A stretch of DNA of 64,000 nt from Gallionella sp. (GCA_003153155.1 PLWV01000013.1:215852-279851); one strand, 5' to 3'. Shown: positions 18,251-27,893, numbered from the stretch's first letter. Notes: generated from the sequence alone by a model not told the origin. A program made the numbers and translations.

Positions 18251-19795
18251 TCAAACCGCAACCTGTTTCCCCCGCAACCACGCCCCCGCCAGCATCAGCG
18301 CAATCAACAGCAACACCGCCGCATTGCCCCAGCGCGCATAGGGCGTGGAGCCATCATAGCCTTGCGCCATACCGAGCAGCACCGCCTCCACATGTTGCGG
18401 CAGTTGCTGCAATACTTTGCCATCCGCGCCAATGATGGAAGTAACGCCGGTGTTGGTTGCGCGCAGCATCATCCGGCCGCTTTCCATTGCGCGCATTTGA
18501 GAAATTTGGTTGTGCTGCGCGGCTGCGTGGGAATGACCATACCATGCATCATTGGAGACGTTGACCAGCAGCGTAGCCTGCGGCAGGGCGCGGATGATTT
18601 CTTCGCCGAACACGTCTTCGTAACAGATGTTCACCGCGACATGCTGCCCGGCGACATCGAGCGGTGCCTGCATTGCATCGCCACGCGCCAGATCGCCCAT
18701 CGGGATGTTGAGCACACCGTTGATGAACCAGCCCAACAACGGACGCAACGGAATGAATTCTCCGAACGGCACAAGATGTTGCTTGCGGTAATGTTGCTCA
18801 TCAGCCGCACCCAACGTAAATACACTGTTGTAGTAGCCGCCATGGTCGCGCTCAAAGGAACCGATCAGCACGTCGCCGCCGTTTTGTCGCGCATGATTGC
18901 TCAGTTGCTCAACCAGAGTTGGTGGCACTTCATGGCGCAGCAGTGGCAAAGCGGTTTCCGGCAACAAGGTGAGGCGCGCGCCGTTTTGCAACACCAGGCG
19001 ACGATATGTTTCCAGCGTGCCCACCAGCGCATCTTCATTAAACTTGAGATTCTGCGCGATGTTGCCCTGTACCAGCGCCACGCTGAAAGGTTCGCCGTGA
19101 AGCTGTGTCCATCCTACTGTGCGCAGCAGTGCGCCGATTCCCCAGAGCAGTAACAACGCTGCCAAAATAAGCGGCCATCCCCTCCTCTCCCGCGTTAGCG
19201 CGGGAGAGGAGGGTTTTGAAAATTTAATTCCCAATTTAGGATAGCAAGCCTGCCATAGCCACACCACCAACCCCGCGCTGACCGCCGCGGCCAGTGACAC
19301 GCCATACACGCCGAACAGCGGCGCATAGCCTGCCAGCGGACTTTCACTGTGCGCATAACCCAAGGTCAACCATGGAAAGCCGGTGAAGATCACACCGCGC
19401 AGCCATTCGACCGACACCCATGCTGCCGGCATCACCAGCATTATGCGCAGACCATTCGCCACGGGAAAACGCGCTTGCGCATAGCCGGCCAACGCAGTGA
19501 ACAGGGCAAGGAATGCGGCGAAAAGCATAGTGGCTGGCAGTGCCAGCAGCATGGGCATGTCTCCGTAATCGTGCAGCGCGACATAAATCCAACCGATGCC
19601 CACGCTAAACAAACCCAAACCGAAAGCAAAGCCCAACCATGCTGCTATACGTGGCGTGCCGGCACGCTGCCAAAGCGCAAACAAGACGGCAAGTGCCAAC
19701 ACCGGAATCGGAAAAATCCCGAACGGAGCGAAGCCGAACACGCAGCTCAATCCGGCGAGTAATGCCCAGCCATAATCGATCTTCAATAAGCCCAT
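18251..19795 (-). CDS. lnt: Apolipoprotein N-acyltransferase with in-frame palindrome
   Basis: Inner-membrane enzyme that adds the third acyl chain to lipoproteins. About six hydrophobic segments precede a nitrilase-like domain. The catalytic triad region is visible: LLPETALPLL (Glu), HYRKQHLVPFGEF (Lys and following residues) and NICYEDVFGEE (Cys). Between the last N-terminal helices and the nitrilase domain, SSPALTRERRG is encoded by a perfect 14-bp palindrome. I chose the ATG at 19795 (MGLLKIDYGWALLAG); further ATGs upstream would add up to 25 residues, and no start has a strong SD. Usually linked to corC, here it is 3.6 kb away. Confidence 0.93.
   Translation of the reverse strand: MGLLKIDYGWALLAGLSCVFGFAPFGIFPIPVLALAVLFALWQRAGTPRIAAWLGFAFGLGLFSVGIGWIYVALHDYGDMPMLLALPATMLFAAFLALFTALAGYAQARFPVANGLRIMLVMPAAWVSVEWLRGVIFTGFPWLTLGYAHSESPLAGYAPLFGVYGVSLAAAVSAGLVVWLWQACYPKLGIKFSKPSSPALTRERRGWPLILAALLLLWGIGALLRTVGWTQLHGEPFSVALVQGNIAQNLKFNEDALVGTLETYRRLVLQNGARLTLLPETALPLLRHEVPPTLVEQLSNHARQNGGDVLIGSFERDHGGYYNSVFTLGAADEQHYRKQHLVPFGEFIPLRPLLGWFINGVLNIPMGDLARGDAMQAPLDVAGQHVAVNICYEDVFGEEIIRALPQATLLVNVSNDAWYGHSHAAAQHNQISQMRAMESGRMMLRATNTGVTSIIGADGKVLQQLPQHVEAVLLGMAQGYDGSTPYARWGNAAVLLLIALMLAGAWLRGKQVAV
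19181..19212. repeat. Perfect 14-bp palindrome inside lnt
   Basis: CCTCCTCTCCCGCG, loop TTAG, then CGCGGGAGAGGAGG. It lies in frame in a poorly conserved loop of Lnt. Similar GGGAGAGG palindromes occur at 42650-42673 and inside hrpA. Confidence 0.85.
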
Positions 19796-19971
19796 ACAGA
19801 AATCCACTATCTGATGTGTTGCAAAACCCATGCAGCATAACCGATTCGCTGAGCAGGCCGTTAACCGCATGAAGTCGCCTTACACGAGCAAGGTGCGATA
19901 ATATGCCGCATGGACAGTCACCCTAAATTTTATACAATGACCGCTCGGAATTTTAATCAGTGACAACCCAA

Positions 19972-20964
19972 ATGAAAACCAAACTGCTGTTCGTTGCACT
20001 ACTAGCCACCACCAATGCCTATGCTTCATGCGGCTCGTCGTTCTGCTCCGTGAATACCCATTGGGATACGCAAGGCTTGGTGAATGATGATGTCTTGCGT
20101 ATCGATTTGCGCTATTCATATACCAACGCCAACACCCTGCGCGGCGGTTCCGGAAAAATCTCTGCCGCCACGCCAAACGGCAGCGGACAAGGCGAAATCG
20201 AAAACATGCGCACCATCAATCAAATGCTGAATCTGGATTTGGATTACGCCGTCGACCAGAAATGGAATGTTGCTTTGGATCTGCCCTTGGTGATGCGCGA
20301 CCATACACATACTTTCGACGCAGTCGGTAGCTTCTTCGAGCAACAAGCCAAGTTCAACGGGCTGGGCGATGTGCGAGTGGTTGGCAAGTATAAATTTGAT
20401 TCTGCCGAACACCACGCCGGCAGCGGAATGAGTTTCGGTATCAAGCTGCCCACCGGAGCGATCAACAAGACCATGACACCGCCCGATCCGGCCAATCCAA
20501 CCACGCCCTACGCGCTGGAACGTTCCAGCCAACCCGGCACGGGCAGCACTGACCTGCTGTTAGGCACGTACTACCATCGTGACACTGAAAATTCGCCGTG
20601 GGGCTGGTTTGTCAGCGGGCAGTTGCAAGCTGCCGTGAGCACGCGCGACAACTATCGCCCGGGCAATTCGCTGAATCTGGATATGGGCGCACATTACGCA
20701 TTTGCGCCCACACTCACCGGCTTGCTGCAGTTGAATACACAATTCAAAAACCGCGACACCGGTCTGAATGCGAATCCCGCCTCCGGTGGACATAGCCTGA
20801 GCTTCAGCCCCGGCTTGAGCTACGTGGTTGCGCCAAAAACCAATCTGTATGGCTTCGTGCAAATTGCGCTGCTGCAATATGCCAACTCCGATCCGGCTGA
20901 TCCGTCTAGCGGTCAATTGACCGCGCCATGGTCGTTCGCGGTGGGAATCAGCCATAGCTACTAA
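19972..20964 (+). CDS. Putative outer-membrane beta-barrel protein
   Basis: The signal peptide (MKTKLLFVALLATTNAYA) is followed by a Cys-containing CGSSFCSVN segment and alternating amphipathic strands ending in the aromatic residue of GISHSY, as expected for an outer-membrane barrel. It resembles the 'MetA-pathway/phenol degradation-like' transporter group in general pattern, but I cannot assign a substrate. The ATG at 19972 gives the signal peptide; a GTG 12 bp upstream is the alternative. It is divergent from lnt and monocistronic. Confidence 0.75.
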   Translation: MKTKLLFVALLATTNAYASCGSSFCSVNTHWDTQGLVNDDVLRIDLRYSYTNANTLRGGSGKISAATPNGSGQGEIENMRTINQMLNLDLDYAVDQKWNVALDLPLVMRDHTHTFDAVGSFFEQQAKFNGLGDVRVVGKYKFDSAEHHAGSGMSFGIKLPTGAINKTMTPPDPANPTTPYALERSSQPGTGSTDLLLGTYYHRDTENSPWGWFVSGQLQAAVSTRDNYRPGNSLNLDMGAHYAFAPTLTGLLQLNTQFKNRDTGLNANPASGGHSLSFSPGLSYVVAPKTNLYGFVQIALLQYANSDPADPSSGQLTAPWSFAVGISHSY

Positions 20965-21109
20965 AGCGGAATCCATTTTTATGCCTTCCTCGAAATAGGC
21001 CGGAACAGTAAACTCCGCCCACGGCGGCGCATCCACTTGCAGCGTTTTATTTCTCGCAACACGCTGCTTTGTGCTTAAATCGCGGCCTACACAACTGTCA
21101 GCGATTCTC

Positions 21110-21841
21110 ATGGAAAAAATCCGCCTCTCCAAACGCATGTCTGAACTCGGCCTGTGCTCACGCCGCGAAGCGGATGGCTACATCGAAAAAGGCTGGGTTG
21201 AAGTCGACGGCGAAATCGTCAGTGAACTGGGCAGCAAGGTCTATCTCACCCAGCAAGTAAAATTACGCACCGCCGCGCAAAACACCCAGCAACAGCGTGT
21301 GACGATCTTGCTCAACAAGCCGGTCGGCTACGTATCCGGGCAAGCCGAGCATAATTACAAACCTGCCATCACTTTACTGGATGGCACAACGCGCTGGGTG
21401 GAGGATCAATCGCCGCTGCGATTTCATCGCAGTCAGTTCATCGGCCTCGCCCCGGCAGGCCGTTTGGATATTGACTCGCAGGGCTTGCTGGTACTCACCC
21501 AGGATGGCCGCATCGCCAAGCAACTGATCGGGGAAGACTCCAAAGTGGATAAGGAATATCTGGTGCGCGTGCAAGGAAAACTGGAAGACAGCGGATTGGC
21601 CTTGCTCAACCAGGGCCTGAAGCTGGACGGCGAATATCTCAAACCCGCCAAGGTGACCTGGCAAAACGAAGACCAGTTGCGCTTCGTGCTGCATGAAGGG
21701 AAAAAACGTCAGATCCGGCGCATGTGCGAACTGGTCGGGTTGAAAGTCAGCGGACTGAAACGCATCCGCATCGGGAAGGTGAAATTGGGGGATTTACCGG
21801 TTGGCCAGTGGCGGTATTTAGAAGAGAACGAGCAATTTTAA
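21110..21841 (+). CDS. RsuA/RluF-family rRNA pseudouridine synthase
   Basis: An N-terminal S4 RNA-binding domain (SKRMSELGLCSRREADGYIEKG-type sequence within residues 6-30) is followed by a pseudouridine synthase core with catalytic Asp in GRLDIDSQGLL near residue 120. The late KKRQIRRMCELVG motif is also present. The arrangement best fits RluF (23S rRNA), though RsuA/RluE relatives cannot be excluded by eye. The 243-residue length is normal. The ATG at 21110 is preferred over a start 39 bp upstream because the S4 domain begins immediately. Confidence 0.88.
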   Translation: MEKIRLSKRMSELGLCSRREADGYIEKGWVEVDGEIVSELGSKVYLTQQVKLRTAAQNTQQQRVTILLNKPVGYVSGQAEHNYKPAITLLDGTTRWVEDQSPLRFHRSQFIGLAPAGRLDIDSQGLLVLTQDGRIAKQLIGEDSKVDKEYLVRVQGKLEDSGLALLNQGLKLDGEYLKPAKVTWQNEDQLRFVLHEGKKRQIRRMCELVGLKVSGLKRIRIGKVKLGDLPVGQWRYLEENEQF

Positions 21842-22056
21842 ATCGTCGCTGGCATATGGGAATCTCTAGAAATTCGTTTTGCGAGATGTAACACAAGAAG
21901 CCGCGCAGTGAACGACGAGGCATATCGGATGGATAGACGCACCCGCAAGGGGGAGGCCGCGCGGTTCCCGTAGCTGAAGCTACGACCGCTGCGCACAGGA
22001 GTAATTGAGCACGCGACGCAGTGATTCGCCCACAAAACGGATTTATGGAGATTTGC
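21842..22056. other. Short intergenic region with repeat fragments
   Basis: Between the pseudouridine synthase and EAL genes, which are convergent. It contains GCACCCGCAAGGGGGAGGCCG at about 21939-21959, resembling the APTGVPLAGA repeat of hrpA, and a GTAGCTTCAGCTAC-type palindrome near 21970. Nothing coding was seen. Confidence 0.45.
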
Positions 22057-23253
22057 TTATGCTGTTGCGTAACGCAATACCAGCTCTTGCAACGTGGCGG
22101 GTCTGCCAAAATACCAGCCTTGCCCGAAGTCACACTTCATCTCCAGGAGCTTTGCTCTCACACCTTCGGTTTCAACGCCTTCAGCGACCACATTCATACC
22201 CAGTGAATGCGCCAATGCAACTGAAGAGCGCACAATTTTCAGGCTTTGCGCAGAAGCCAGGATGGGCTCGACGAAAGCACCATCGATCTTTAGCGTGCCG
22301 AGGGGATACTGCTGCAAATGCCTCAACCCGGAATGGCCTGCACCATAATCATCGAGCGCGAGGCTACAACCCAATTCGATCAGCCTGTGCATAATCCTCA
22401 ATGCAATTTCAGGATACTCGACCATCACCGTTTCTGTCAGCTCCAGCTTCAATTCTGCAGGTTTAATATTTTGACTCGCCATGATGGCCTTCACATCATC
22501 CACCAGCATCTCGTTGCTCAATTGAACTGGCGACAAATTGACACTGACAAATGGCGTTTCATAATCCGCGAATTGCCTTAGCGTCTTCCAGTCTCTGCAC
22601 GCGCGTTCAAGGGTCCAGAGACCAATTTCATGTATCAAGCCGGTTTGCTCTGCTATCCATAGAAAGTCATCGGGCTGCATCGGCCCGTCAGTTGGATGAT
22701 GCCATCGAATCAGCGCTTCGAATCCGGCGACACACCCATCGGCAAGATTACAAATCGGTTGATAATACAGCTGAAATTCTTCACGCGCTAAGGCACGCTT
22801 CATTCCGTGAGCGAGAGATAGCTTTTGCGTCGCCTCGCCCTTCACGATGTTGTGGCGCTTGGATTGCTCCGGTGAAATTATTGTACTTGCCGTTGACAAC
22901 GCCGAGCCATCGTTTCTATTCCTGAAACGTTCCAGAATGACCAGCAACAAATGGCGCAAAACCGGGTCACTTTTTTCCAACAACCCTTCCATCAGCTTGC
23001 GCGGAATAGGCACAAGCACTGTTCTCTCAACCGCCCTTACAGTTGCAGTACGGGGTTGATAGTCAATTAAGGATACCTCCCCAAACAACTCGCCTTTGCC
23101 TATCAGCCTGATGCGATGTTCCTTGTCTTGCTTCACAACCAAAACTTCGACCATACCTTCTTCAATAAGATAGGCGCAATCGCCAACGTCTCCATATTTG
23201 AAAATCTGCTGGCCGCTGGTAAAAACCTCTCGATCAAATTTATCAAACAACAT
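22057..23253 (-). CDS. cNMP-binding/EAL domain cyclic-di-GMP phosphodiesterase
   Basis: Residues 1-120 form a cyclic-nucleotide-binding fold (FTSGQQIFKYGDVGDCAYLIEEG, LIGKGELFGEVSLID). Residues 145 to the end form an EAL domain. Catalytic features are intact: GFEALIRWHHP, VSVNLSPVQL, LELTETVM, LALDDYGAGHS, LKIDGAFV, AEGVET and FGQGWYFGRP. The protein is therefore likely an active c-di-GMP hydrolase gated by a nucleotide or another ligand. The ATG at 23253 follows GGGAAG; the 66-residue upstream extension is unlikely. It stands between an RNA-modification gene and corC and interrupts the usual corC-lnt linkage. Confidence 0.92.
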   Translation of the reverse strand: MLFDKFDREVFTSGQQIFKYGDVGDCAYLIEEGMVEVLVVKQDKEHRIRLIGKGELFGEVSLIDYQPRTATVRAVERTVLVPIPRKLMEGLLEKSDPVLRHLLLVILERFRNRNDGSALSTASTIISPEQSKRHNIVKGEATQKLSLAHGMKRALAREEFQLYYQPICNLADGCVAGFEALIRWHHPTDGPMQPDDFLWIAEQTGLIHEIGLWTLERACRDWKTLRQFADYETPFVSVNLSPVQLSNEMLVDDVKAIMASQNIKPAELKLELTETVMVEYPEIALRIMHRLIELGCSLALDDYGAGHSGLRHLQQYPLGTLKIDGAFVEPILASAQSLKIVRSSVALAHSLGMNVVAEGVETEGVRAKLLEMKCDFGQGWYFGRPATLQELVLRYATA

Positions 23254-23469
23254 AACTTGCTTCCCTACTTGATTTAACTTAGCAGACGCTTTCGTTCTGT
23301 TCGAATAGCAGTACAGCAACAGCCAAATTTCCAAAATTTCATAGGCTGCAACTATCACGGAGGCGTGGGTGACGGACAATATACCAAATAGCCAAATCTG
23401 ACCACTGTAGCGGAGACTTTGGAACGGCCATAAAAGACCCGCTTGGTGCAATAACTTATGAAGGTGTGG

Positions 23470-24312
23470 TTAAACTTTTCTTGCTGCAGATTTTTTCCGC
23501 TCGACCAGCATGGAATATAGCCTGCGACTATCCGCGCGCAACACGGTAAACATGAGTTCGCCGATGTGGATGTGATCGCCGCGCTTGGGTAATTGTCCGG
23601 CGGCTTTAAGCACCAGCCCGCCTACCGTGTCGCATTCTTCGTCGCTGAATTCCGTGCCGAGTGCGGCATTAAAATCGGCGATCTCGGTGTCGGCTTTGAC
23701 GCGATACTGTCCCGCGGCATCCGCGATGATGTTGTCTTCGTCATCGTCAAAATCGTATTCGTCCTCGATGTCGCCAACGATTTGTTCCAGCACGTCTTCG
23801 ATGGTCACCATGCCGGACACACCGCCGTATTCGTCCACCACCAGCGCGATGTGGTTGCGGTTGCTGCGGAAGTCGCGCAGCAGCACATTGAGGCGTTTGG
23901 CTTCCGGCACGAACACGGCGGGGCGCAACATGTCGCGCACATCGAATTCTTCCCCGGCGTAATAACGCAATAAATCTTTCGCAAGCAGGATGCCGATGAT
24001 GTTGTCTTTGTCGCCTTCCACCACCGGGAAGCGCGAGTGAGCCGTCTCGATAATAAAAGGAATAAATTCTTCCGGCGGCTGACTGATGTCGATGACATCC
24101 ATTTGTGCACGCGGAATCATGATTTCGCGCACCTGTCGTTCGGAGACTTGCATCACGCCTTCCATCATGGACAGCGCGTCGGCATCCAGCAGGTTGCGTT
24201 CGTAAGCGGAATGCAGCAGCGCGACGAGCTGCTCGCGGTCTTCCGGCTCGCGCAGCAACATCGTGGAAAGACGCTCTAACAGACTGGGCTTATTACTTCC
24301 GGGTGAGTCCAT
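23470..24312 (-). CDS. corC: CorC/HlyC-family CBS-domain protein
   Basis: Cytoplasmic protein of 280 residues linked in the family to Mg/Co efflux. The CBS pair spans roughly residues 65-190 (REIMIPRAQMDVID, SRFPVVEGDKDNIIGILLAKDLL, VVDEYGGVSGMVTIEDVLEQIVGDI). A C-terminal CorC_HlyC domain (AAGQYRVKADTEIADFN) follows. No membrane segment is present. It follows ybeY by 12 nt, giving the order miaB-ybeY-corC. Confidence 0.93.
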   Translation of the reverse strand: MDSPGSNKPSLLERLSTMLLREPEDREQLVALLHSAYERNLLDADALSMMEGVMQVSERQVREIMIPRAQMDVIDISQPPEEFIPFIIETAHSRFPVVEGDKDNIIGILLAKDLLRYYAGEEFDVRDMLRPAVFVPEAKRLNVLLRDFRSNRNHIALVVDEYGGVSGMVTIEDVLEQIVGDIEDEYDFDDDEDNIIADAAGQYRVKADTEIADFNAALGTEFSDEECDTVGGLVLKAAGQLPKRGDHIHIGELMFTVLRADSRRLYSMLVERKKSAARKV

Positions 24313-24324
24313 TGCGTGGGTGTG

Positions 24325-24762
24325 TCATGTTCGATAAGGGTCAGGGTAGCGCAATTTTAGCATTAGTGCGGTTTCCAATGCTTCCATCTCGGCGGCATCA
24401 GCGTCATTCCCGTGCTCATGGCTTTGCAAATGCAGCGCGGCGTGCAGGGTGAGATGCGCGTAATGCGCCAACAAATCCTTGTGCTGCGCGGCCGCTTCAC
24501 GCTCCACTACCGGCGCGCAAATCACTATATCACCCGACAAAGGCTCGGCATCGTCGTAGACAAAAGTCAGCACGTTGGTGGCGTAATCCTTGCCGCGATA
24601 ATTTTTGTTCAACTCGCGCCCTTCCGGTTCGTCGACGATGCGCAAGGTGATGCTTGCTTCGCGCTGCAACGCAACCTTGAACCAGCGCCGCAATTGCGCA
24701 CGGGTCGGCAAGTGTTGCGCGTCGCTGGCATATTGAACGGACAAGGAAAGTTTATTGCTCAT
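24325..24762 (-). CDS. ybeY: Endoribonuclease YbeY (rRNA maturation factor)
   Basis: Zinc-dependent RNase for 16S rRNA maturation and ribosome quality control. The 145-residue sequence has [16 protein letters not shown] in the middle. The metal-binding His cluster appears as [16 protein letters not shown] near residue 105. The last His lies in SHEHG where most relatives have GYDH or GHDH, a mild variant. The start overlaps the miaB stop (ATGA). phoH, often between miaB and ybeY, is absent. Confidence 0.94.
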   Translation of the reverse strand: MSNKLSLSVQYASDAQHLPTRAQLRRWFKVALQREASITLRIVDEPEGRELNKNYRGKDYATNVLTFVYDDAEPLSGDIVICAPVVEREAAAQHKDLLAHYAHLTLHAALHLQSHEHGNDADAAEMEALETALMLKLRYPDPYRT

Positions 24763-26093
24763 TTTGCATTTGCAACCAACTCGCCGCGCAATGTATGGCG
24801 CACCACCTGGGTGATTTTCACTTCAACGAAGCCGCCGATCAGGCTTGCCGCGCCGCTGAAATTTACCACGCGATTGTTGTCAGTGCGCGCGGCCAATTCC
24901 TGCGCATCTTTTTTCGACACGCCTTCGACCAAAGCGCGTTGTGTCGTGCCCAGCATCGCCTGTGCCACACCGTCCTCTTGTTCCATGATGCGGCCTTGCA
25001 AGCGTTTCAAGCGCAGCGCCTTGATCTCGTGCGGTGTGTCGTCGCGCAGTTCGGCAGCCGGTGTGCCGGGACGCGGGCTATACAGATAACTGAAGCTGTT
25101 ATCGAAACCCACCTCGTCGATCAGCTTCATGGTCGCCTCAAAATCCTGCTCGGTCTCGCCGGGAAAACCCACGATAAAATCAGAGGTGATGCAAATATCG
25201 GGACGTGCCGCGCGCACTCTGCGGATGATGGATTTATATTCCAGCACGGTGTGGCCGCGCTTCATCGCCGCCAGAATGCGATCCGATCCGGACTGCACCG
25301 GCAGATGCAAATGACTGACCAGCTTGGGCGTGGTTGCATACACATCAATCAGCCGCTGCGTCATCTCTCTGGGATGTGAAGTGGTATAGCGCAAGCGGGT
25401 TATGTCCTCCAGCGCAGCGATGGCCTGCAGCAGAAAAGCGAAATCCACAGTTTCGCCATCATCGCCGGTGCCGCAGTAGGCATTCACATTTTGGCCCAGT
25501 AGCGTCACCTCTTTCACGCCTTGCGCGACCAGCTCTTGCACATCACGCATCACGTCAGCCAACGGACGCGATACTTCTTCGCCACGCGTATAGGGCACGA
25601 CGCAAAATGTGCAGTATTTGCTGCAGCCTTCCATGATGGACAGATAAGCTGTGCCGGAGGTGGTTTGCGCGGTCGGCAGATGATCGAATTTTTCGATCTC
25701 CGGAAAACTGATGTCCACTTGCGCACGGCCGGTATCCCGGCGCGCCTGCAACAATTGCGGCAAGCGATGCAAGGTCTGCGGGCCGAATACCACATCCACA
25801 TAAGGCGCACGCTGCAAAATCGCCGCGCCTTCCTGGCTGGCCACACAGCCGCCCACGCCGATCAGCAAATCGGGATTGGCCAGTTTGAGCGGACGCACCC
25901 GCCCCAGATCAGAGAACACTTTTTCCTCGGCCTTCTCGCGTATCGAGCAGGTATTGAACAAAATGACATCGGCCTCTTCCGGCTTGTCGGTCGGCTCCAT
26001 GCCTTCACAGGCGCGCAACACATCCGCCATCTTGTCCGAGTCATACTCGTTCATCTGGCAGCCGAAAGTTTTAATATGGAATTTTTTTGGCAC
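24759..26093 (-). CDS. miaB: tRNA-2-methylthio-N6-dimethylallyladenosine synthase MiaB
   Basis: Radical SAM methylthiotransferase acting on tRNA A37. The N-terminal UPF0004 domain has three cluster cysteines ([37 protein letters not shown]). The radical SAM motif is [16 protein letters not shown] near residue 150. A C-terminal TRAM domain is present ([22 protein letters not shown] region). Its start is GTG, giving the canonical [16 protein letters not shown] tRNA gene lies just upstream on the same strand. Confidence 0.96.
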   Translation of the reverse strand: MPKKFHIKTFGCQMNEYDSDKMADVLRACEGMEPTDKPEEADVILFNTCSIREKAEEKVFSDLGRVRPLKLANPDLLIGVGGCVASQEGAAILQRAPYVDVVFGPQTLHRLPQLLQARRDTGRAQVDISFPEIEKFDHLPTAQTTSGTAYLSIMEGCSKYCTFCVVPYTRGEEVSRPLADVMRDVQELVAQGVKEVTLLGQNVNAYCGTGDDGETVDFAFLLQAIAALEDITRLRYTTSHPREMTQRLIDVYATTPKLVSHLHLPVQSGSDRILAAMKRGHTVLEYKSIIRRVRAARPDICITSDFIVGFPGETEQDFEATMKLIDEVGFDNSFSYLYSPRPGTPAAELRDDTPHEIKALRLKRLQGRIMEQEDGVAQAMLGTTQRALVEGVSKKDAQELAARTDNNRVVNFSGAASLIGGFVEVKITQVVRHTLRGELVANAK

Positions 26094-26112
26094 ACTGTGG
26101 CACCGATTGCGT

Positions 26113-26189
26113 TGGTGGTGATAGGTGGATTTGAACCACCGACCTCAGCGTTATGAGTGCTGCGCTCTAACCACCTGAGCTATATCACC
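26113..26189 (-). tRNA. tRNA with anticodon CAU (elongator Met most likely, Ile2 possible)
   Basis: A complete cloverleaf can be read on the minus strand. The acceptor is GGTGATA/TATCACC with encoded CCA. The D arm is AGCTCAGGTGGTTAGAGC. The anticodon stem CAGCA/CGCTG is not perfect at its base, with loop CTCATAA. The T arm is GGTGG TTCAAAT CCACC. CAU is shared by tRNA-Met and the lysidine-modified tRNA-Ile2, and I cannot separate them with certainty by eye. Total length is 77 nt. Confidence 0.93.
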
Positions 26190-26220
26190 GCGAAGAGCGC
26201 GGCATTCTCCAGATTTCACC

Positions 26221-27027
26221 CTACCTTGTCAATGCGCAGGGGACATTGTTCAGCTCGCTTCCGGCAAAATCTTTCTGCATTGCGGTCAATTTAACCTCAG
26301 TCGCAGCATCCACCCTGTTCAGCATGAACAGGGTGGCTTTAAGCTTGCTTGCCCGCTCCCCGACCTGCGCGGTGCGCACGCCTTTGGTATTCAAGTCATG
26401 GAGAAAGTTCTGTGCCGCATCCCGCGTCTTGAATATCCCCAGCGAAATTGCATTCAGCCAATGTCCTGAAATTTGCACCACAAAATATTCCCTGACACCC
26501 AGCGCCTTGAGCTCGGCGATTTTCCGGTTGACCACAGCCTTGTTCCTGAGCGGCGGGATATACACCCAATAACCTATGTCGCGCTCAATCTGGCGTTGGC
26601 TTAATTTATCGGCTAGTTGCAAAGCGGACAACGCAGCCGTAGCACGCGTCAAATCCGGGCCTGAAAAATCACCCCACTCCAGACAGACCGGCGTACCCGG
26701 TTTCGCTGCTGCCGGCGCAGCCATATTCAGCGAGAGCTGCAGGTTCGATGGGTACTGGGACGGGGACGATGCCGGAACTGGCGCAGGCGACACGGCAACC
26801 GGAACTGACGCAGATAATACCGGAACCGGAACCGGCGCAGACACAGCTACGGGCGCGGGCAAAGTCTTGGCCGGCGCGTTTTGCGGCGCAGGTATCAGGC
26901 GGATCATTTCACCGTGCAGATTAGGTTGCGCTTGTACCCCTTGTTCGCCCCAGCCAAACCCGTCACGCTGCATCACCGTGAATAAAATCACATTCCCCAA
27001 CAATAATATCCAGAATAAATTTCTCAT
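26221..27027 (-). CDS. SPOR-domain protein with N-terminal membrane anchor
   Basis: One N-terminal transmembrane helix (LFWILLLGNVILFTVM) is followed by a Pro/Ala/Val-rich linker over residues 45-105 made of repeated PVPV/APVP units, then a C-terminal SPOR-like domain (GYWVYIPPLRNKAVVNRKIAEL and SLGIFKTRDAAQNFLHDL). Such domains bind denuded septal peptidoglycan. It overlaps the coaX stop by 1 nt (TGATG). SPOR genes often follow coaX in betaproteobacteria. Confidence 0.85.
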   Translation of the reverse strand: MRNLFWILLLGNVILFTVMQRDGFGWGEQGVQAQPNLHGEMIRLIPAPQNAPAKTLPAPVAVSAPVPVPVLSASVPVAVSPAPVPASSPSQYPSNLQLSLNMAAPAAAKPGTPVCLEWGDFSGPDLTRATAALSALQLADKLSQRQIERDIGYWVYIPPLRNKAVVNRKIAELKALGVREYFVVQISGHWLNAISLGIFKTRDAAQNFLHDLNTKGVRTAQVGERASKLKATLFMLNRVDAATEVKLTAMQKDFAGSELNNVPCALTR

Positions 27028-27803
27028 CACGCGTTCGCTTCCTGAGCCATCAACAACAGCCCTTGCAGCACCAGATTGTCCACGACGCGCGGCGGCACAC
27101 TGAAGAGTTTTTGATTAAGGTATGGCTGCAATAGCCCTGCCGCCCCGCCACTCAATACCACCGGCGCGCTGGCATCGTTAAGCAAGGTATATTGCCGCTC
27201 TATCGCGCCGCAACTGGCTTGAATCGCGCCGCTGTATAACGCGTCGGCGCTATTCAGCGGGAACGGCACATACTCTCCCTGCGTTGATTTCAACTGAACT
27301 GTTGCGGCAACCAGACTGCGCTGCATCAGATCCACTCCGGGCAGAATCAATCCACCGAGAAATTCTCCCCGTTCGGACAATGTATCTATCGTGGTTGCCG
27401 TGCCGCTGTTCACCGTCAGGCATTTCCCTTGCACCAGATGCCATGCCGCAATCAATGCCGCCCACCGGTCACTGCCAAGTTGGGATGTGTTGGAATAACC
27501 ATTGCGCACGCCGCACTGGGCCTCCCGTGCAACGACAAAATGAGGCTGCCCGGACTTGCCGGCACCGATATTGCGAATATGCTGCGCGATCTCTTCGCCG
27601 GCAACATTGCTCACCCAGATTTGTTGTATGTCATGCAAACCTGTCCTGGGCCTCCTGAGGTATCGGGGGGCGAGGTGACCGGCAATGTGCCGCGACAACT
27701 TGGCTGCCTGCGCGGCAGGCAAAATGCCGCTGCATAACCAGTCCTCCCCGTTCACCAAGGCCCACTTGATACGTGTGTTTCCTGCATCGATCAGTAACTT
27801 CAT
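27027..27803 (-). CDS. coaX: Type III pantothenate kinase
   Basis: First step of coenzyme A synthesis, of the acetyl-CoA-insensitive type. The 258 residues show the ASKHA-fold motifs LLIDAGNTRIKWAL at the start, GSDRWAALIAAWHL near residue 108, and VNSGTATTIDTL near residue 128. VLSGGAAGLL appears near the C terminus. It lies downstream of birA, a standard pairing, separated by a short inverted repeat. Confidence 0.95.
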   Translation of the reverse strand: MKLLIDAGNTRIKWALVNGEDWLCSGILPAAQAAKLSRHIAGHLAPRYLRRPRTGLHDIQQIWVSNVAGEEIAQHIRNIGAGKSGQPHFVVAREAQCGVRNGYSNTSQLGSDRWAALIAAWHLVQGKCLTVNSGTATTIDTLSERGEFLGGLILPGVDLMQRSLVAATVQLKSTQGEYVPFPLNSADALYSGAIQASCGAIERQYTLLNDASAPVVLSGGAAGLLQPYLNQKLFSVPPRVVDNLVLQGLLLMAQEANA

Positions 27804-27824
27804 CCTTTATTACCGCAGCTCCAG

Positions 27825-27893
27825 CCACAGAGGACACAGAGCGCCCAGAGAAAACACCACTTTGAATTCTGTGTCCTCGGTGATCTCTGTGGC
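27825..27893. repeat. CACAGAGGACACAGAG-type inverted repeat
   Basis: CCACAGAGGACACAGAG at the left is mirrored by TTCTGTGTCCTC and CTCTGTGG at the right. Repeats of this form are widespread in proteobacterial intergenic regions. It lies between birA and coaX. Confidence 0.7.
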
